NCBI GenBank assembly: GCA_021816465.1
Contig: JAKAYF010000011.1
Coordinates: 1-42,000, forward strand
Reading direction: 5' to 3'
Source of the DNA: Nitrospirota bacterium
GTDB taxonomy: Bacteria; Nitrospirota; Leptospirillia; Leptospirillales; Leptospirillaceae
DNA: 42,000 nt
The notes under the pieces were generated by a model that was not told where the DNA came from, made no database searches, and worked only from the letters and a program-made list of their open reading frames with translations. The number at the start of each line of letters is the position of its first letter. Positions within the stretch are counted from its first letter, which is position 1. This document shows, one piece after another, positions 1-8,204 of this stretch. The position numbers and the translations under genes were made by a program.

Positions 1-2
1 GC

Positions 3-167
3 ACCACGACCCGTCAAGGCCTGAAAATCAAGGCGGGCCTTGACGAGAACCGCTATGAGGCCGGGATCAGGTTGCCGGATGACGAGATGGCCGCCCTATC
101 CATTGAGCCAGCGGAATTTCATGGGGAATGGAACTGCCGGATCAATCCCCAGACAAGTTCAACCTAA
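3..167 (+). CDS. ISAzo13-like transposase, C-terminal fragment (5' end outside window)
   Basis: An open frame runs from the window edge to TAA at 165-167 and encodes 54 residues. They include TTTRQGLKIKAGLD, then DDEMAAL, then HGEWNCRI. This order (TTT.TGLK...LD, D.EMA.L, HGEWN) is what I know from the extreme C-terminus of ISAzo13-family (Rhodopirellula-type) DDE transposases. The frame has no start inside the window, so it is partial here. Whether the element is intact upstream cannot be seen. The family call rests on recall of the C-terminal motif only. Confidence 0.72.
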   Translation, partial: TTTRQGLKIKAGLDENRYEAGIRLPDDEMAALSIEPAEFHGEWNCRINPQTSST

Positions 168-344
168 GTGTTCCCGTTATTTTTGCTAGACCCCCAAGTT
201 TCTTCAACCGGATAATCTTGGCCATTAAGCATATGTACGACAACACACATACAGATTTATAGAGAGAATGGTAGACTAAGGTCGACTTTGGAAATGATTG
301 TCTCATAACATTGCTTCATCGCATTTCATGCAAAGGAGAACATA
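168..344 (+). other. IS right flank and cytochrome c leader
   Basis: About 180 nt lie between the transposase stop and the cytochrome gene. The first 30 nt (about 168-198) include a T-rich stretch followed by a C-run and probably contain the right terminal repeat of the insertion sequence; the left end is not in the window, so this cannot be confirmed. The rest is AT-richer leader for the cytochrome gene. I see no convincing consensus promoter. A weak candidate is TCGACT near 282 with TAACAT near 305. Confidence 0.3.
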
Positions 345-674
345 ATGAACAAGATCGTTCTTTCTGGCGCACTCTTTGCCGGGCTTCTTTTCACCCAAAC
401 GGCTCAAGCGGGCAATGTTCAGAAAATCATGGGGTCCCAGGACTGCGCTTCATGCCACAGCGTCGACCAAAAGCTTGTGGGCCCTTCATTTAAAATGATT
501 GCTGACCGCTACCGGGGGAAAAAAGGGGTCGTCAAGGTTCTGGCACAAAAGATCATTACCGGAGGTGGCGGGAACTGGACTGCAGACACAGGTGGGATGG
601 CTATGCCACCGCATCCGGGACTTCCTCTTCCACAAGCCGAGGAAATCGTGAAATGGATCCTGTCACAAAAATAG
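345..674 (+). CDS. Periplasmic c551/c552-type cytochrome c
   Basis: A 109-residue precursor of a soluble class I cytochrome c, an electron carrier in the periplasm. Residues 1-22 form a Sec signal peptide (hydrophobic core, cleavage after AQA). The haem-binding CASCH is at residues 34-38, and the sixth-ligand methionine is probably M87 in the MPPHP segment. The ending VKWILSQK resembles that of Pseudomonas c551. Length is normal for this small family. AAGGAG lies 5-10 nt before the ATG and supports this start over the overlapping frame at 311. In an iron oxidiser such a protein would plausibly pass electrons from outer-membrane or periplasmic cytochromes towards an oxidase; that role is inference. 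It stands alone on the + strand and ends in a hairpin shared with the convergent transaldolase gene. Confidence 0.9.
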   Translation: MNKIVLSGALFAGLLFTQTAQAGNVQKIMGSQDCASCHSVDQKLVGPSFKMIADRYRGKKGVVKVLAQKIITGGGGNWTADTGGMAMPPHPGLPLPQAEEIVKWILSQK

Positions 675-684
675 ACCTGCTGGG

Positions 685-712
685 TTAGGAGCCCCTTATC
701 CGGGGCTCCTGA
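685..712. terminator. Hairpin between convergent cytochrome c and transaldolase genes
   Basis: AGGAGCCCC (687-695) and GGGGCTCCT (702-710) form a perfect 9-bp stem with a 6-nt loop, extendable by a G-U and an A-U pair. It lies 10 nt after the cytochrome stop and 19 nt after the transaldolase stop, so it can serve both strands. No clear U-run follows on either strand, so it may protect 3' ends as much as terminate. Confidence 0.6.
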
Positions 713-730
713 CCTTGACTGTGTACAATC

Positions 731-1972
731 CTATTTTCCGGGAACACCTGATTTTTCCCATGTCTCGATCAACGTTTTCGTTTCATTGGCCCAGTCAGAC
801 GTCTCCGGAACTCCCTTGTCTGAAGCTCTCTCCGGATTCATGATCCTGACCTTGTCGGCAATTGCCAGATTCAGCGTCTCAAATGACTGCTCGAATGACT
901 TCAGACCTTCTTCAAGAAGCGTTTCGAAGACCTGATCGCAGGATATTCCCAAAGAGGCAAGATCCTTGTAGAAAGCTTCGTCTCTTCCTTTTTTTGCCAA
1001 GAGTGCCGGAGAAACCTTGCCGTGATCGACAAATGCCTTTAGAGTCGCCATGGGAACAGTATTGACCGTATCCGGTGCAATCAGCGAATCCACATACAGG
1101 ACATCCGAATACTCAGGATTCTTTGTTCCTGTCGACGCCCAAAGAGGCCTTTGAACATGTGCGCCGTTACCCATGAGTGTCCTGGTTCGCTCTCCCCTGA
1201 ACAGCTCTTCAAAAATGGCATAAATCGTGCGGCAGTTCTCGATCCCGAGGCGTCCTTTCAAGCTGTCCGCCTGTGTTTTTTTAAGATCTGACAGTTTTCG
1301 GTCAACTAACGTATCAATCCTGCTGACAAAAACACTCGCCACACTATGAACCCGAGAGATGTCACCGCCTTTCTCAAAAAATCGGGAAAGCCCTTTTATA
1401 TAGGCCATTGCCGCATTTGTATAAGCTTCGGGAGAAAAAAGAAGCGTGACATTGATCGATATGCCGATGGCGGTCAACTCCTCGATTGCAGGCATTCCCT
1501 CCGGAGTTCCAGGCACCTTCACCATCAGGTTGGGGTGGTCCACAAGCGCATGCAAAAGTTTTGCTTCGGCCACAGTCGCTTTCGTCTCCCGGGATAAAAG
1601 CGGGCTCACCTCGATCGACACAAAGCCGTCACTCCCTCCAGACTCCTTGTGGAGAGGAAGAAAAAAGTCACAGGCTCTTCGAATGTCCCTCACCATCAGA
1701 AAACGGACAATTTGCTCTGTTGAGTACCCTTTTCGGGAAAGAATCGCAATTTCGGCATCGTAGGAAGGGCTCCCGTTAATGGCCTTTTCAAAGATCGTCG
1801 GATTCGAGGTCATGCCCCTGATCCCTGTCACTTCAATCAGGTTTTTCAACTCTCCAGAGTCCATCAGCTCCCTGCTGATACTGTCAAGCCAGAGGCTCTG
1901 TCCAAGCCTGGTCAATCCATCAAGTCGTGAAGACGCTTTCGTTGCCGACATACCCGTTTTTTCAGATGACAT
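731..1972 (-). CDS. tal: Transaldolase
   Basis: Transaldolase moves a dihydroxyacetone unit between sugar phosphates in the non-oxidative pentose phosphate pathway. The N-terminal LGQSLWLDSISRELMDSGEL and MTSNPTIFEKAI segments and the later KVPGTPEG strand (Schiff-base lysine region) fit the actinobacterial/cyanobacterial-type transaldolases of about 350-380 residues; at 413 residues this one is slightly long. The start at 1972 (MSSEKTG) is chosen because GGGAGGT lies 5 nt upstream. An in-frame ATG 24 nt earlier lacks such a site. It follows the phosphoketolase gene by 75 nt on the same strand and is probably co-transcribed. Together the two enzymes would handle xylulose-5-P, fructose-6-P, erythrose-4-P and sedoheptulose-7-P. 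Confidence 0.93.
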   Translation of the reverse strand: MSSEKTGMSATKASSRLDGLTRLGQSLWLDSISRELMDSGELKNLIEVTGIRGMTSNPTIFEKAINGSPSYDAEIAILSRKGYSTEQIVRFLMVRDIRRACDFFLPLHKESGGSDGFVSIEVSPLLSRETKATVAEAKLLHALVDHPNLMVKVPGTPEGMPAIEELTAIGISINVTLLFSPEAYTNAAMAYIKGLSRFFEKGGDISRVHSVASVFVSRIDTLVDRKLSDLKKTQADSLKGRLGIENCRTIYAIFEELFRGERTRTLMGNGAHVQRPLWASTGTKNPEYSDVLYVDSLIAPDTVNTVPMATLKAFVDHGKVSPALLAKKGRDEAFYKDLASLGISCDQVFETLLEEGLKSFEQSFETLNLAIADKVRIMNPERASDKGVPETSDWANETKTLIETWEKSGVPGK

Positions 1973-2047
1973 CTGCACCTCCCTTAAGTTTCCCACTTAT
2001 TTTTTCAATCCAACGCTTTTGACAACCAGCGCATCCATATGTCGAAA

Positions 2048-4414
2048 TCAGAATGGCCATTTCCACTCGGTGATTTCCTGGCGATCAAGACCTTCTTTTT
2101 TCGCATAATTCAAGTGGTCTGTAATCTGATCCTTTAACCACTCCTTTACATGGGCCCCTGTACACTGGAGACGAGGAACACGATCGATCACATCGATCGC
2201 CAGGTTGAACCGGTCTATCTGGTTGGCAATAGCCAGTTGCAATGGAGTGTTAAGTCCTCCTTGCTCCTTGTATCCGCGAACATGGAGGTTCGCATGATTT
2301 TTTCTCCGGTAGGCCAATTTATGGATCAGTGACGGGTATCCATGAAAATTAAAAATAATGGGCCTGTCGATCGTAAAAAGGCTGTCGAAGTCACGGTCTG
2401 AAAGGCCATGCGGGTGCTCCAATTCAGGCTGCAGCTTGAAAAGGTCGACAACATTAACAACGCGAATTCTGAGATCCGGAAAATGCTCCCGCAAGATAGC
2501 CACTGCGGCAACAGACTCGATCGTCACGACATCTCCTGCGCTTGCCATGACAACGTCCGGAACGGATCCCGCGTCATTTGAAGCCCATTCCCAAAGACCT
2601 ATCCCCTTGGCACAGTGGCGAACGGCACTGTCCATATCCAGAAACTGAAGGTGGGGCTGCTTGTCCGCCACAATCACGTTGATGTAATCGGTGCTTCTAA
2701 GACAATGGTCTGCCACCGACAAAAGGCAGTTCGCGTCAGGAGGAAGATAAACCCTTGTGACAGAAGCGCTTTTGTTGGAAATAACATCAATAAATCCGGG
2801 ATCTTCATGGGTAAATCCGTTATGATCCTGGCGCCATACGGTTGAGCTCAGCAAAATATTCAAAGAGGAAATCGGCGCGCGCCAGGAGACCTCGGTTTTG
2901 CACTTTTCAAGCCATTTGGCATGCTGATTCACCATGGAATCAATAATATGGGCAAAGGCTTCATATGTATTAAAAAAACCATGTCTCCCCGTCAGAAGAT
3001 ACCCTTCAAGCCAACCCTCAAGGGTATGCTCGCTCAGCATCTCCATGACATGGCCGGTTTTTGACAGCTCCGACCCATCGGCATCTTCCGGAAGGATATC
3101 ACCCATCCAGGCTTTTTTGGAAACATCATAGACGGCACTGAGCCGGTTGGATGCCGTTTCATCGGGCCCCATCAACCGGAAGTTGTTCGGGTTATCCCGA
3201 AATACATCCCTGAGAAACTCCCCAAGAACTTGAGTGTTCCCCTGATATTTTGTTCCGGGCTTTGAAAACTCTGCCCCATAAGTCCGGTAGTCCGGAAGCC
3301 GGAGAGGCTTTCGCAACAATCCGCCATTGGCCAGGGGATTGGCGCTCATCCGTCTGTCTCCTTGTGGAGCAAGAGCCCTGAATCGCTCCCGAAGCCGACC
3401 ATGATCATCAAACAACTCTTCAGGACGATAACTCATCAGCCAGTCGGACAGAATTTTCAAATGGGCCGCATTACTCTCGACATCCAGGATCGGGACCTGA
3501 TGAGCCCGCCAGAATCCCTCAATCTTGTGACCATCAAGAGTTTTTGGCGCAGTCCATCCTTTGGGTGTTCTCAAAATGATCATCGGCCACCGGGGTCTAC
3601 CCGTCTCCCCCTCTTCGCGAGCCTTTCGCTGGATCGAACGAATATCACGGAGACAGCGGTCCAACGTTCTTGCCATATTTCGATGCATCTCCATCGGAAT
3701 ATCTCCTTCCACCAAATAAGGAGTGTATCCGTAGCCGACAAAGAGACTCTTGATCTCCGAAGGAGAGATGCGCGACAAGATGGTCGGATTTGCGATTTTA
3801 TAACCGTTCAGATGAAGGATCGGGAGAACGGCCCCGTCCTGTGCCGGATTCAAGAACTTGTTTGAGTGCCAGGATGTGGCCAGAGGACCCGTTTCCGCCT
3901 CTCCATCCCCAACAACGGCGGCAACGATCAGGTCCGGATGATCGAATGCCGCCCCAAATGCATGGGACAGGCTGTAGCCCAGTTCTCCACCTTCATTGAT
4001 CGATCCCGGAAGCTCAGGAGTGCAGTGGCTTCCAACCCCTCCAGGACTTGAGAACTTTCTGAAAAACTGGCGGAGGCCTTCGATATCCTGACCACGGTCC
4101 GGATAAACTTCGGAATAGGTCCCTTCAAGATAGGCATTGGCAAGGATTGCCGGAGCCCCATGCCCCGGACCGCTGATATAAAGGGTGTTGAGATCCTGCT
4201 CCCGAATCAGCCGATTCAGGTGAACCCAGATAAAGCTTTGTCCCGGGTCAGATCCCCAATGTCCCAGAAGACGTCTTTTGATATGGGCCGGAGCAAGCGG
4301 TTCGCGAAGAAGGGGGTTTTCCCTGAGGTACAGCATCCCCAGTGCCAGATAATTGGCTGCACGCCAATAGCCATCGATGGCTTCAAGATCCGATTCCGTC
4401 AACTCTTTTGCCAT
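2048..4414 (-). CDS. xfp: Xylulose-5-phosphate/fructose-6-phosphate phosphoketolase
   Basis: A thiamine-diphosphate enzyme that cleaves xylulose-5-P (or fructose-6-P) with phosphate to acetyl-phosphate plus glyceraldehyde-3-P (or erythrose-4-P). Its 788 residues match the usual phosphoketolase length. Diagnostic stretches are [20 protein letters not shown] near residue 50, GPGHGAPA near 83, the ThDP-binding [19 protein letters not shown] near 168, and [20 protein letters not shown] in the central domain. The ATG at 4414 is preceded by a G-rich AAGGGGGA site. It lies between a flavoprotein gene (87 nt upstream) and tal, all on one strand. In an autotroph it would give a direct route from Calvin-like or pentose phosphates to acetyl units; that role here is inferred. 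Substrate preference cannot be read from sequence alone. Confidence 0.95.
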   Translation of the reverse strand: MAKELTESDLEAIDGYWRAANYLALGMLYLRENPLLREPLAPAHIKRRLLGHWGSDPGQSFIWVHLNRLIREQDLNTLYISGPGHGAPAILANAYLEGTYSEVYPDRGQDIEGLRQFFRKFSSPGGVGSHCTPELPGSINEGGELGYSLSHAFGAAFDHPDLIVAAVVGDGEAETGPLATSWHSNKFLNPAQDGAVLPILHLNGYKIANPTILSRISPSEIKSLFVGYGYTPYLVEGDIPMEMHRNMARTLDRCLRDIRSIQRKAREEGETGRPRWPMIILRTPKGWTAPKTLDGHKIEGFWRAHQVPILDVESNAAHLKILSDWLMSYRPEELFDDHGRLRERFRALAPQGDRRMSANPLANGGLLRKPLRLPDYRTYGAEFSKPGTKYQGNTQVLGEFLRDVFRDNPNNFRLMGPDETASNRLSAVYDVSKKAWMGDILPEDADGSELSKTGHVMEMLSEHTLEGWLEGYLLTGRHGFFNTYEAFAHIIDSMVNQHAKWLEKCKTEVSWRAPISSLNILLSSTVWRQDHNGFTHEDPGFIDVISNKSASVTRVYLPPDANCLLSVADHCLRSTDYINVIVADKQPHLQFLDMDSAVRHCAKGIGLWEWASNDAGSVPDVVMASAGDVVTIESVAAVAILREHFPDLRIRVVNVVDLFKLQPELEHPHGLSDRDFDSLFTIDRPIIFNFHGYPSLIHKLAYRRKNHANLHVRGYKEQGGLNTPLQLAIANQIDRFNLAIDVIDRVPRLQCTGAHVKEWLKDQITDHLNYAKKEGLDRQEITEWKWPF

Positions 4415-4501
4415 GTTTCCCCCTTGTGTGTGGGCATCCCAGGACAGTGGACATTGAAAAACAAGATCCCCCGGAAACAGCCAGTCGATTTTAGACTGTG
4501 C

Positions 4502-5881
4502 TCAGAAAAGTGACCTTGCCGCTTTAGAGATCCCTTCTGATGCCATCGGGTGCTGGTCGGCAAAAGAAGCGAGATCCCCGGCCGACAATCCGGCCGAGAC
4601 AGCAAGTCCGATCTCTCCGATCAAGTTCCCAGCATCAATTCCGACGACATATCCCCCCAGAAGCTTACGCGTTTCAAGATGAAAAAACAGATGGATCCCC
4701 CCACCAGTTTCTCCAAGAATCTGGGCACGGGAATCTTCTTCGAACAAATACGTGGCTCTCTTGAAAGGAATTCCCCTTTCTGTCAGGGTCGATGGCGTCA
4801 ATCCAACATAAGCAGCCGCCGGCAAGGTAAACACCGTTGTCGGGACCGACTCAAAATTCATCCTGTCAGACGCAAGGTCCCCCCCGAGGATCTGGTGTGC
4901 ACACACCAGGGACTGTCTGACAGCCGCATGAAAAAGGGGCGTTTTTCCGTTCACATCACCACATGCAAAAACATGGGAGATATTTGTTTTCATCCGGTCG
5001 TCAACCTCAATCCCTTTTTTGGTCACCACAACCCCAAGCTCCCTGACCCCTCCAGGGATAACCGGACGTCTTCCCGCCGCCAGAAAAACCATCTCCGCGA
5101 CAATCTCCAAATCCATCTCGTTCTGACGATAACGCACAATCTTTTTTCCGTCAGTCCGGGAGGATACAGAAAGAAGCTGTGCGGAAAGAACCGGTGTAAC
5201 AAGAGATGAGATTTGGGGAACGAGCATCGAGACGATTTCCGGGTCGACACCGGGAAGCAACGTCTCCCCGATTTCAAGGAGTGTGACGTTTGTGCCGAAC
5301 GAAGCAAAAAAAGTGGCGGTTTCAAGACCGACATACCCTCCACCGATCACAACCATTGAAGAAGGACATGATTTCAGCGTGGAATTCATCTTGTAAAGGT
5401 CATGGCTTGTCAGGCAAAGCTCCGCTCCGGGAAGCGGAGGGACAAAGACGTCGGATCCGCTTGCGATTAAAATATATTTTCCGGAAAAACTTTTCTCACC
5501 CGCATCCGTCAGGACAGAAACCTCATGATCAGAGATCATTTTGGCTGTACCCTTAAGGAGGGTCATTCCCGGAGTTCTGGACAACTCTTTCGCGTGCTGT
5601 TCATAACGAAACCGTTGCACCGCATCCTTGTGGCCCATCAGAGCGGCAAAGTCGAGACTCCGGTCACCCTTAATTCCGAAAGAAGAAAATCTCCGCTGAC
5701 GATCCCATTGTTCCGCCACCTCGCGAACAGCTTTCGAGGGAACGCATCCCTCTGCCAGACAGTTCCCGCTCATAACTCCCTTCGGATCAACCATCAAGAC
5801 GCCCATTCCCATTCGGGCCAGTCTGAATGCGGCTGGGTAAGCCCCTCCGCCCGCTCCGATAGTAATGACATCATAATCCAT
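4502..5881 (-). CDS. Dihydrolipoamide dehydrogenase-like FAD/NAD disulfide oxidoreductase
   Basis: A 459-residue class I pyridine nucleotide-disulfide oxidoreductase. It has the N-terminal FAD fold (DVITIGAGGGAYPAA), redox-active cysteines C41 and C46 in NCLAEGCVPSK, the NAD fold VVIGGGYVGLETA in the middle, ACGDVNG late, and the C-terminal HPMASEG that supplies the catalytic His-Glu pair across the dimer. Start 5881 (MDYDV) is preferred because it begins at the fold and has GGGAG about 10 nt upstream; an in-frame start at 5914 would add 11 residues. No 2-oxoacid dehydrogenase or glycine-cleavage gene is nearby, so the partner substrate is unknown. Mercuric reductase is less likely, because I see no N-terminal metal-binding domain and no C-terminal cysteine pair. 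It is first in a likely operon with phosphoketolase and transaldolase. Confidence 0.85.
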   Translation of the reverse strand: MDYDVITIGAGGGAYPAAFRLARMGMGVLMVDPKGVMSGNCLAEGCVPSKAVREVAEQWDRQRRFSSFGIKGDRSLDFAALMGHKDAVQRFRYEQHAKELSRTPGMTLLKGTAKMISDHEVSVLTDAGEKSFSGKYILIASGSDVFVPPLPGAELCLTSHDLYKMNSTLKSCPSSMVVIGGGYVGLETATFFASFGTNVTLLEIGETLLPGVDPEIVSMLVPQISSLVTPVLSAQLLSVSSRTDGKKIVRYRQNEMDLEIVAEMVFLAAGRRPVIPGGVRELGVVVTKKGIEVDDRMKTNISHVFACGDVNGKTPLFHAAVRQSLVCAHQILGGDLASDRMNFESVPTTVFTLPAAAYVGLTPSTLTERGIPFKRATYLFEEDSRAQILGETGGGIHLFFHLETRKLLGGYVVGIDAGNLIGEIGLAVSAGLSAGDLASFADQHPMASEGISKAARSLF

Positions 5882-6193
5882 ATTCACCGATCTCCCGCGG
5901 ATGACATTCTGCAATCAGTTGCCAAAACGAGACAACGCAGTATTTTCAGGATAGAGGAAAAAGATCGAAAACAAAACACGGAAATTTTAATGTCTTCAAG
6001 TACATATAAAACCATATAAAAACATTGGCCAGAAAAAGAAACGGCACATAACACCACTCGACAGGAAATCCGCAGGAAAGAGACAACAGCTGCTCTATCC
6101 TTGCCCTCCGAAGCAAGTCGGGTTAGAATGGGAAAATTATGCTTGATCAGGAGAAAAGACAGTGACTAATTCTTTCGGAGCCACAGAGCCCAG
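5882..6193. other. Divergent intergenic region
   Basis: 312 nt between the minus-strand flavoprotein and the + strand membrane protein. The left part is AT-rich (about 5985-6025) and should hold the promoter of the flavoprotein-phosphoketolase-transaldolase group, but I found no well-matched hexamer pair on that strand. The right part holds a good + strand promoter, listed separately. No ORF of note and no RNA gene recognised. Confidence 0.5.
6101..6129 (+). promoter_or_regulatory. Sigma70-type promoter for the membrane-anchored protein gene
   Basis: TTGCCC at 6101-6106 and TAGAAT at 6124-6129 are separated by exactly 17 nt. The expected transcript start is near 6136, about 58 nt before the ATG at 6194. 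No transcript evidence. Confidence 0.6.
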
Positions 6194-6844
6194 ATGACAT
6201 CCTCACCCGCGACACCCCCCAAAAAAGAGCAAAAAGAACAGGGTGACCACGATCGCCATGGTTCGAAAAATCCTGCGCCACCAACCTCCGCGACTGCACC
6301 GAAGGATGGACAAAACCCCTACCAGGAGTTGCCGGACGAGGCTTTTTTCCAACCATCGAAACCGAGGGAAGAACCTGGCTTTTCACCGACAGCGGTCGCA
6401 GTCTATATTGTTGTCGGCCTTTTATTGGTTGCCGGAATCGGCGGATCTATCGTAGGACTTTCCGGAAAGCCTCTTTTTGGAAAACACAAGGTCGTTTCGG
6501 AAAGAAGCATCAGCACAAGAACGACCTTCCAGAACATACAGGGGCTCGACTGGAACATGAATATCCAGATGATGCTCTCCCCTTCAGTTGCTTATTTCAA
6601 GATCCACCTGACAGGAAAAACCCCTATCAAATACCAGATTCTCGGTGCCCACTACAAGATCGGAAATGGGTCAACCATCCCGCTTAAGCTCCCCCCGACA
6701 TACCTTTTGTTTGAGCCGATCTCTCCCGGAGAAACATCAGAGCGAACACTGTGGCTCGGGGGGTCTCCCGTTGACTCCATCACCCTTGACATCAGGGTGG
6801 ACGACGGGCATGAGGTCAAGAGCGCAAATCTGACGTTCGACTGA
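6194..6844 (+). CDS. Membrane-anchored protein of unknown function
   Basis: I do not recognise this 216-residue protein. Residues 1-65 are rich in proline, lysine, glutamate and glutamine and look disordered and cytoplasmic. Residues about 72-96 (VAVYIVVGLLLVAGIGGSIVGL core) form one transmembrane helix. The remaining 120 or so residues are rich in beta-forming and threonine/serine stretches and would be extracytoplasmic, ending in alternating segments such as SITLDIRVDDG. There is no signal peptidase site or lipobox and no cysteine. A promoter lies 65 nt upstream; the ribosome site is weak (CGGAG). Its TGA directly abuts the stop of the convergent yggU gene (TGATCA at 6842-6847), leaving no room for a terminator between them. 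Confidence 0.7.
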   Translation: MTSSPATPPKKEQKEQGDHDRHGSKNPAPPTSATAPKDGQNPYQELPDEAFFQPSKPREEPGFSPTAVAVYIVVGLLLVAGIGGSIVGLSGKPLFGKHKVVSERSISTRTTFQNIQGLDWNMNIQMMLSPSVAYFKIHLTGKTPIKYQILGAHYKIGNGSTIPLKLPPTYLLFEPISPGETSERTLWLGGSPVDSITLDIRVDDGHEVKSANLTFD

Positions 6845-7135
6845 TCAACCGTCCGAAAAAAGATTTTTCGCACGCTCTGACAGCTCGTCTTCTGAAATGG
6901 GAAAAACAATCTCTTTGTAGCGTGAGGAGATGCCCCGGTGGATCGACAGGAGAGATGGAGGGACCGAGAGGATCTTTCCCAGGAATCTCAGAAGGTACTT
7001 GTTCGCCTGACCTTCGATAGCTCGTGCCTCAAGGTCAATATGAATCTCCCCGTCAATCGCATAAAGCCGGTTCACCTTTTTTCCCGGATGAACACAGACA
7101 CAAAGTCGGGAAACATTTTGTGCACTGTGAGTCAA
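6845..7135 (-). CDS. yggU: DUF167 (YggU) family protein
   Basis: A small 96-residue protein of the DUF167/YggU fold, whose biochemical role is unsettled. The family pattern is visible: CVCVHPGKKVNRL, then IHIDLEARAIEGQANKYLLRFLGKIL, then a GISSRYKEI segment matching the usual SG.TSR.K. The start is TTG at 7135, overlapping the divIVA stop as TTGA, with AGGAG 8 nt upstream, so the two are translationally coupled. It is the last gene of the long dcw-derived run and is convergent with the membrane protein gene. Confidence 0.85.
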   Translation of the reverse strand: MTHSAQNVSRLCVCVHPGKKVNRLYAIDGEIHIDLEARAIEGQANKYLLRFLGKILSVPPSLLSIHRGISSRYKEIVFPISEDELSERAKNLFSDG

Positions 7136-7644
7136 GAGCCTGTCTCCTGCGCCTCATCACTCCGGTTCCGATCAGGATCCAGAAACAACCACTTCTCTTC
7201 CAGCTGGGAAAGTCCCGCCAAAAGCTTCTGGACGTCCTGTCGCACGCTCGAAAGACCAAGAAGCCACTCGTCCCTTGTTCTTTCCATTTCCTGAACAGAT
7301 CGGGAATAGACGGTTTTTGCCTCGTCAAGAACTCGTGAAGCCTCCCTTCTGGCCTCTTCGATCATGGACTCGGACTCTCTTCTGGCTGACTCCCTGAGTG
7401 ATTCCGCTATCTGCTCGGCTTTTAATAATGTTGCGCCAACCAGAGCTTCTTTTCCGGATATATCCCCTGAACGGGCAGAATATTCTGCAAGCCGTTCCTC
7501 AAATCCCCGACGCTCATCAAGAAGCTCCGTCATTTCAGCAATGACCTGAGCAAGAACGGCATCAACATCTTTCGGCTCATATCCACGGAAAGCTTTTCCA
7601 AACTCCATGTGTCTTAGTTCGTTGATTCGGTTATGGTCGATCAT
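7132..7644 (-). CDS. divIVA: DivIVA-domain coiled-coil protein
   Basis: A 170-residue DivIVA/Wag31-like protein expected to bind curved membrane at septum or poles. The N-terminal MEFGKAFRGYEPKDVDAVL (residues 13-31) is the typical DivIVA membrane-targeting and start-of-coil motif. The remainder, to about residue 140, is heptad-rich and highly charged (long coiled coil), followed by an acidic tail. GAGGAGG lies 7 nt before the ATG at 7644, so this start is preferred to one 21 nt upstream that overlaps the ribosome site. It sits after yggT, as in the ylm-divIVA cluster of Firmicutes. Function in a diderm is inferred from family and context. Confidence 0.88.
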   Translation of the reverse strand: MIDHNRINELRHMEFGKAFRGYEPKDVDAVLAQVIAEMTELLDERRGFEERLAEYSARSGDISGKEALVGATLLKAEQIAESLRESARRESESMIEEARREASRVLDEAKTVYSRSVQEMERTRDEWLLGLSSVRQDVQKLLAGLSQLEEKWLFLDPDRNRSDEAQETGS

Positions 7645-7710
7645 CAAAAAACCTCCTCTCGGCAAAAGAAGATGGATTGCATCCCGGCAAATGGAGATCT
7701 TGGCCGAACA

Positions 7711-7944
7711 TCAATAGATAAAATGCTGAAGAACCTGAATCAGGAAAATGACGATCAGTGGTGAAATATCCATCCCCCCGAGTTTTTCCGGCGGAACAAG
7801 TTTTCGGACTGGAGCCAGAACCGGCTCGGTCAACATCTCCAGGAATCGTACGACAGGGTGGGATCGGTCAGTAAGGATCCATGAGATCAGCGCACGAATA
7901 ATGATAATCCAGGAATACAAATACAAAAGCCTGTAGAGCAACAT
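7711..7944 (-). CDS. yggT: YggT family membrane protein
   Basis: A 77-residue YggT/YlmG-type inner-membrane protein. It has two hydrophobic helices (about residues 4-24 and 58-75) flanking the family core ISWILTDRSHPVVRFLEMLTEPVLAPVRKLVPP. The family has been linked to division or organelle nucleoid partition and to membrane stress, without a firm biochemical role. The ATG at 7944 has GAGGG 6 nt upstream; the TTG two codons earlier would overlap that site. It lies between proC and divIVA, matching the place of ylmG in Gram-positive division clusters. Confidence 0.88.
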   Translation of the reverse strand: MLLYRLLYLYSWIIIIRALISWILTDRSHPVVRFLEMLTEPVLAPVRKLVPPEKLGGMDISPLIVIFLIQVLQHFIY

Positions 7945-8204
7945 CGACAACCCTCTTTTCGTTTTCCCGTCAAAAATCAGCGTTGGGTGGACGACTGAAA
8001 AGCTAGCCGTTCTCCTGAACTGATAAGAAGCGTTTCATTGATCAATAATGAAGGCAGAATACCCCCTTTTCCATGCCAAGAGGGGATGAAAACCTTTTAA
8101 TATTTTGTGTAAAAAAAGTTCAAAAACACTCCAAAATGTGGAGGTTCGCTTCAAGGGGAAGGGGCAGGACGCTTCCCTGACCTCTCCCCGGGGGGAGCAG
8201 TCAC
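7945..8204. other. Gap between proC and yggT
   Basis: 260 nt, the widest gap inside the dcw-derived run. It contains a small hairpin (listed separately), an AT-rich stretch at about 8085-8127 that could hold a minus-strand promoter for yggT-divIVA-yggU (TTGAAC with TTAAAA at 17 nt, a weak match), and the palindrome ATTGATCAAT at about 8037-8046 nested in TTCATT...AATGAA. No ORF longer than 12 codons on the minus strand is supported. Confidence 0.4.
8129..8143 (-). terminator. Possible weak terminator after proC
   Basis: On the minus strand CTCCA-CATTT-TGGAG forms a 5-bp stem followed by TGTTTTTG, about 60 nt after the proC stop. The stem is short, so this is only a candidate. If real it would separate yggT-divIVA-yggU from the rest of the cluster. 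Confidence 0.35.

Noticed and set aside
4550-5209. A 219-codon + strand open frame opposite the flavoprotein gene.
   Set aside because: Antisense to a gene with clear FAD/NAD motifs; no family features of its own.
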